A stretch of 64,000 nucleotides of DNA. Origin: Rhodoferax sp. Lineage in GTDB: Bacteria > Pseudomonadota > Gammaproteobacteria > Burkholderiales > Burkholderiaceae_C. Below are positions 61,446 to 64,000 of the stretch, one piece after another; positions within the stretch are counted from its first letter, which is position 1; every line of letters starts with the position of its first letter. A program made the translations under genes and the position numbers. The stretch spans positions 62,001 to 126,000 of the forward strand of contig JARLJH010000027.1 in NCBI GenBank assembly GCA_031291305.1. Reading direction: 5' to 3'. Below the pieces are notes generated by a model, which was not told the origin of the DNA, searched no databases, and saw only the letters and a list, made by a program, of their open reading frames with translations.

Positions 61446-64000
61446 AGTTGTCCCGTATCAGAGCCCTTCGGGGTCCCAATCTTTGGACGCAGCGTACTGC
61501 CATTGAAGTGGTGGTGACCTGTACCGCCGCCGAGTGTGATGTCACCGTCGATCCCGGTTTTGATGCCCGTTTGCATACCTGTTTCCCGGCCATTGGCATG
61601 GTTCAGTCCGGCGGACAAGACACACCGGTCAGCTTGGCACATGTGCTGGGTGTGGCGGCTCTGGGGCTGCAGGCGCAGGCAGGGTGTCCGGTGACCTTCC
61701 GGCGTACCACACCAACCTTGGAAGTTGGCATTTTTCAGGTGATTGTGGAATACACCCAGGAGGCGGTAGGTCGGTTGGCGCTGGAGCTGGCGCACACGCT
61801 GTGCCAGGCCGCCGTGGAGGGCACTTCCTTTGACCTGCAACAGGCGCTGGCCCAGTTGCGCGATCTTGACGAAGACGTGCGCCTGGGTCCCAGCACCGGC
61901 ACCATCGTTGACGCCGCTGTAGCGCGGCAGATTCCGTATCGCCGCATGACCGAAGGCAGCATGGTCATGTTTGGCTGGGGCAGTCGACAACGCCGCATTC
62001 AGGCGGCCGAGATTGACCGAACCAGCGCCATTTCCGAGGCTATTGCGCAAGACAAGCAGCTCACCAAAAAGCTGCTGGCCGCGGCAGGCGTGCCGGTGCC
62101 CCAGGGGCGCGAAGTGGCCAGCGCCGAAGACGCGTGGGCTGCAGCCCTTGAAATTGGTATGCCGGTGGTGGTCAAACCCAAGGATGGCAATCAAGGCAAA
62201 GGAGTCACCGTCAACATTTCTTCGCGTGATCAACTGCTAGGTGCTTACCGTACGGCATCGGAATTCAGCCGCAAGATTCTGGTTGAAAAGTTTTTGCCGG
62301 GACACGACTTTCGCCTGCTGGTGGTCGGTGACAAATTGGTGGCGGCTGCTCGGCGCGATGCGCCCCATGTGGTGGGTGACGGCGTTCGCAGCGTTCGTGT
62401 GCTGGTAGACATGGTAAACAGCGATCCACGGCGGGGTTCCGGCCACGCCACATCGCTGACCAAAATCCGTTTTGACGACATCGCCCTGGCTTGCCTGGCG
62501 GGGCAGGGCTTGCAGGCAGATTCGGTACCGGCCAATGGCCAACGTGTGGTCTTGCGGCGCAATGCCAACCTGTCCACCGGCGGCAGCGCGACCGATGTCA
62601 CGGACGATGTCCACCCGGAAGTGGCCGCGCGTGCAGTGGCAGCCGCTCAAATGATTGGTCTGGATATTTGCGGTGTCGACGTTATGACCGACAGTATTCA
62701 CCACACGCTCGAAGAAAAAGGCGGCGGCGTGGTCGAGGTCAATGCCGCGCCCGGCTTGCGCATGCATGTTTCGCCGTCGTTTGGCAAGGGGCGGCCCGTG
62801 GGTGAAGCGGTGATTAACCACATGTTTGGCGCAAGTGGCAACGGGCGTATTCCGGTGGTAGCGGTGACCGGCACCAACGGCAAGACCACCACCGTGCGCC
62901 TGATCTCCCACCTGCTGACGCAAAGTGGCCTGCGTGTGGGTATGACCAGTACCGACGGGGTTTACGTGGCTGGTCAGCGCGTTGACACGGGTGACTGTAG
63001 TGGCCCCAAGAGCGCACGCAACGTTCTGGCCCACCCGGATGTGGATGCCGCCGTGCTGGAGACCGCGCGCGGTGGCATGTTGCGTGAGGGGCTGGCGTTT
63101 GACCGTTGTGATGTGGCCGTGGTCACTAACGTTGGAAGCGGCGACCATCTGGGCCTGAACTACATCGTCACGGTAGAAGACCTGGCGGTGCTCAAGCGGG
63201 TGATCGTGCAAAACATCGCTGCGCATGGCGTGGCGGTGCTCAACGCCGCTGATCCTATCGTCGCGGGCATGGCACCGCACTGTTCCGGCTCGGTCACCTT
63301 TTTTGCTGCGGACCGCCATCATCCGGTCATGGCGACCCATTTGGCGCAAGGAAACCGGGGTATCTATGTCGAGAACGCTTGCCTGGTGGCTGCGCAGGGC
63401 GACGTACAGCACAAACTGGCTTTGTCAGGCGTGCCGATCACCCATCAGGGCAGCATTGGGTTTCAGGTGGAAAACGTCATGGCGGCAGTCGCCGCTGCCT
63501 GGGGTTTGGGCTTGGATTGGGAGGTGATTCGGGCTGGTTTGGCCAGCTTCGTCAACGACAGTGACAACGCTCTGGGCCGCTTTAACTTGTTTGACTACCG
63601 TGGCGCCACTGTGATTGCTGATTACGGCCATAACCCCGATGCCATGTTGGCACTAGTGCAGGCGGTGCAAGCCTTGCCCGCCAAGCGCCGCTCGGTGGTG
63701 ATCAGCGGCGCGGGTGACCGACGCGACGACGACATTCGCCAGCAAACCCAGATCCTGGGCCAGGCTTTTGATGACGTGGTGCTGTACCAGGACCAGTGTC
63801 AGCGTGGCCGGGCAGACGGTGAAGTGATTGCCTTGCTGCGCGAAGGATTGTCGAGCGCCAAACGCACCCAGACCATTCACGAAATCACCGGCGAATTTCT
63901 GGCGATTGACACCGCCATGGACACATTGGCCGAGGGCGATCTGTGCCTGATTCTGGTGGATCAGGTGGAAGAGGCGTTGGCGTACATCCGTGCCAGGATT
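61442..64000 (+). CDS. cphA: Cyanophycin synthetase, 3' end outside the window
   Basis: Polymerises Asp and Arg into cyanophycin using ATP. 853 codons are present and the frame is still open, so the C-terminus is cut, probably by only a few residues given typical lengths of about 850-900. The N-terminal domain is residues 1-160, the ATP-grasp domain 210-460 (VKPKDGNQGKGV; RGSGHATSLTKI), and the Mur ligase-like domain starts near 470 with the P-loop TGTNGKTT (476-483). The catalytic ETARGGMLREGL and the C-terminal lobe with ADYGHNPDAM follow. Second gene of the operon with the degenerate paralogue. Confidence 0.95.
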   Translation, partial: MKLSRIRALRGPNLWTQRTAIEVVVTCTAAECDVTVDPGFDARLHTCFPAIGMVQSGGQDTPVSLAHVLGVAALGLQAQAGCPVTFRRTTPTLEVGIFQVIVEYTQEAVGRLALELAHTLCQAAVEGTSFDLQQALAQLRDLDEDVRLGPSTGTIVDAAVARQIPYRRMTEGSMVMFGWGSRQRRIQAAEIDRTSAISEAIAQDKQLTKKLLAAAGVPVPQGREVASAEDAWAAALEIGMPVVVKPKDGNQGKGVTVNISSRDQLLGAYRTASEFSRKILVEKFLPGHDFRLLVVGDKLVAAARRDAPHVVGDGVRSVRVLVDMVNSDPRRGSGHATSLTKIRFDDIALACLAGQGLQADSVPANGQRVVLRRNANLSTGGSATDVTDDVHPEVAARAVAAAQMIGLDICGVDVMTDSIHHTLEEKGGGVVEVNAAPGLRMHVSPSFGKGRPVGEAVINHMFGASGNGRIPVVAVTGTNGKTTTVRLISHLLTQSGLRVGMTSTDGVYVAGQRVDTGDCSGPKSARNVLAHPDVDAAVLETARGGMLREGLAFDRCDVAVVTNVGSGDHLGLNYIVTVEDLAVLKRVIVQNIAAHGVAVLNAADPIVAGMAPHCSGSVTFFAADRHHPVMATHLAQGNRGIYVENACLVAAQGDVQHKLALSGVPITHQGSIGFQVENVMAAVAAAWGLGLDWEVIRAGLASFVNDSDNALGRFNLFDYRGATVIADYGHNPDAMLALVQAVQALPAKRRSVVISGAGDRRDDDIRQQTQILGQAFDDVVLYQDQCQRGRADGEVIALLREGLSSAKRTQTIHEITGEFLAIDTAMDTLAEGDLCLILVDQVEEALAYIRARI

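Overview
The window looks like chromosome of a Comamonadaceae betaproteobacterium, near Rhodoferax, Albidiferax or Polaromonas. This is judged from protein flavour and gene order, not from a database search. Supporting features are the ilv-pssA-leuA order, the isc operon style, intracellular PHB depolymerase, cyanophycin genes, class II ribonucleotide reductase, and a short palindromic repeat with TAGCCCTTAT / ATAAGGGCTA cores scattered between and inside genes. Nearly all genes are core or storage metabolism. I see no insertion sequence, prophage, CRISPR array or plasmid gene.

Layout. 1-1982: 5' two thirds of nrdJ (B12-dependent RNR) with a tandem NrdR-like operator. 2175-5341: Moco operon moaA-mobA-moeA. 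5514-8343: divergent membrane (hppA) and soluble (ppa) pyrophosphatases. 8529-11312: FAH-family hydrolase, a small orphan gene, a gene-poor stretch with a perfect palindrome, and a GNAT-like protein. 11328-13441: nadE-PII pair. 14252-20170: branched-chain amino acid cluster ilvB-ilvN-ilvC, then pssA and leuA. 20267-23680: D,D-endopeptidase, IclR regulator and the N-end-rule transferases aat-bpt. 23811-23981: tRNA-Pro and tRNA-Arg.

24014-32275: propionate/methylmalonyl-CoA module (GntR regulator, mutase, MeaB chaperone, propionyl-CoA carboxylase beta and alpha, VOC epimerase candidate). 32313-36812: stand-alone RnfB-like ferredoxin coupled to PHB depolymerase, DUF2520 protein, aromatic/aspartate aminotransferase. 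37113-40024: TauE-like permease and uvrB. 40215-46000: isc operon iscR-iscS-iscU-iscA-hscB-hscA-fdx, without iscX. 46225: dnaQ. 47031-51172: thiamine module thiM-thiE-thiD and a CytX-type transporter facing it, each group behind its own TPP riboswitch. 51199-53242: ferredoxin-NADP reductase, 7Fe ferredoxin and a small membrane protein. 53472-55552: TrpB2-type synthase and serB.

55636-64000: cyanophycin locus. Two synthetase genes (cphA-prime with a degenerate Mur ligase P-loop and missing C-terminal lobe, then an intact cphA running off the window) are transcribed away from a zinc-ribbon ABC transporter, a DUF1854 protein and a CbiM-like permease. This locus is the best candidate for incompletely described biology. 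Three themes recur: adenosylcobalamin-dependent enzymes (NrdJ, methylmalonyl-CoA mutase), polymer storage (PHB, cyanophycin) and iron-sulfur chemistry. Several genes (moeA, nadE, GNAT-like gene, meaB, thiM/thiE) appear to carry a copy of the short palindromic repeat inside the coding sequence.
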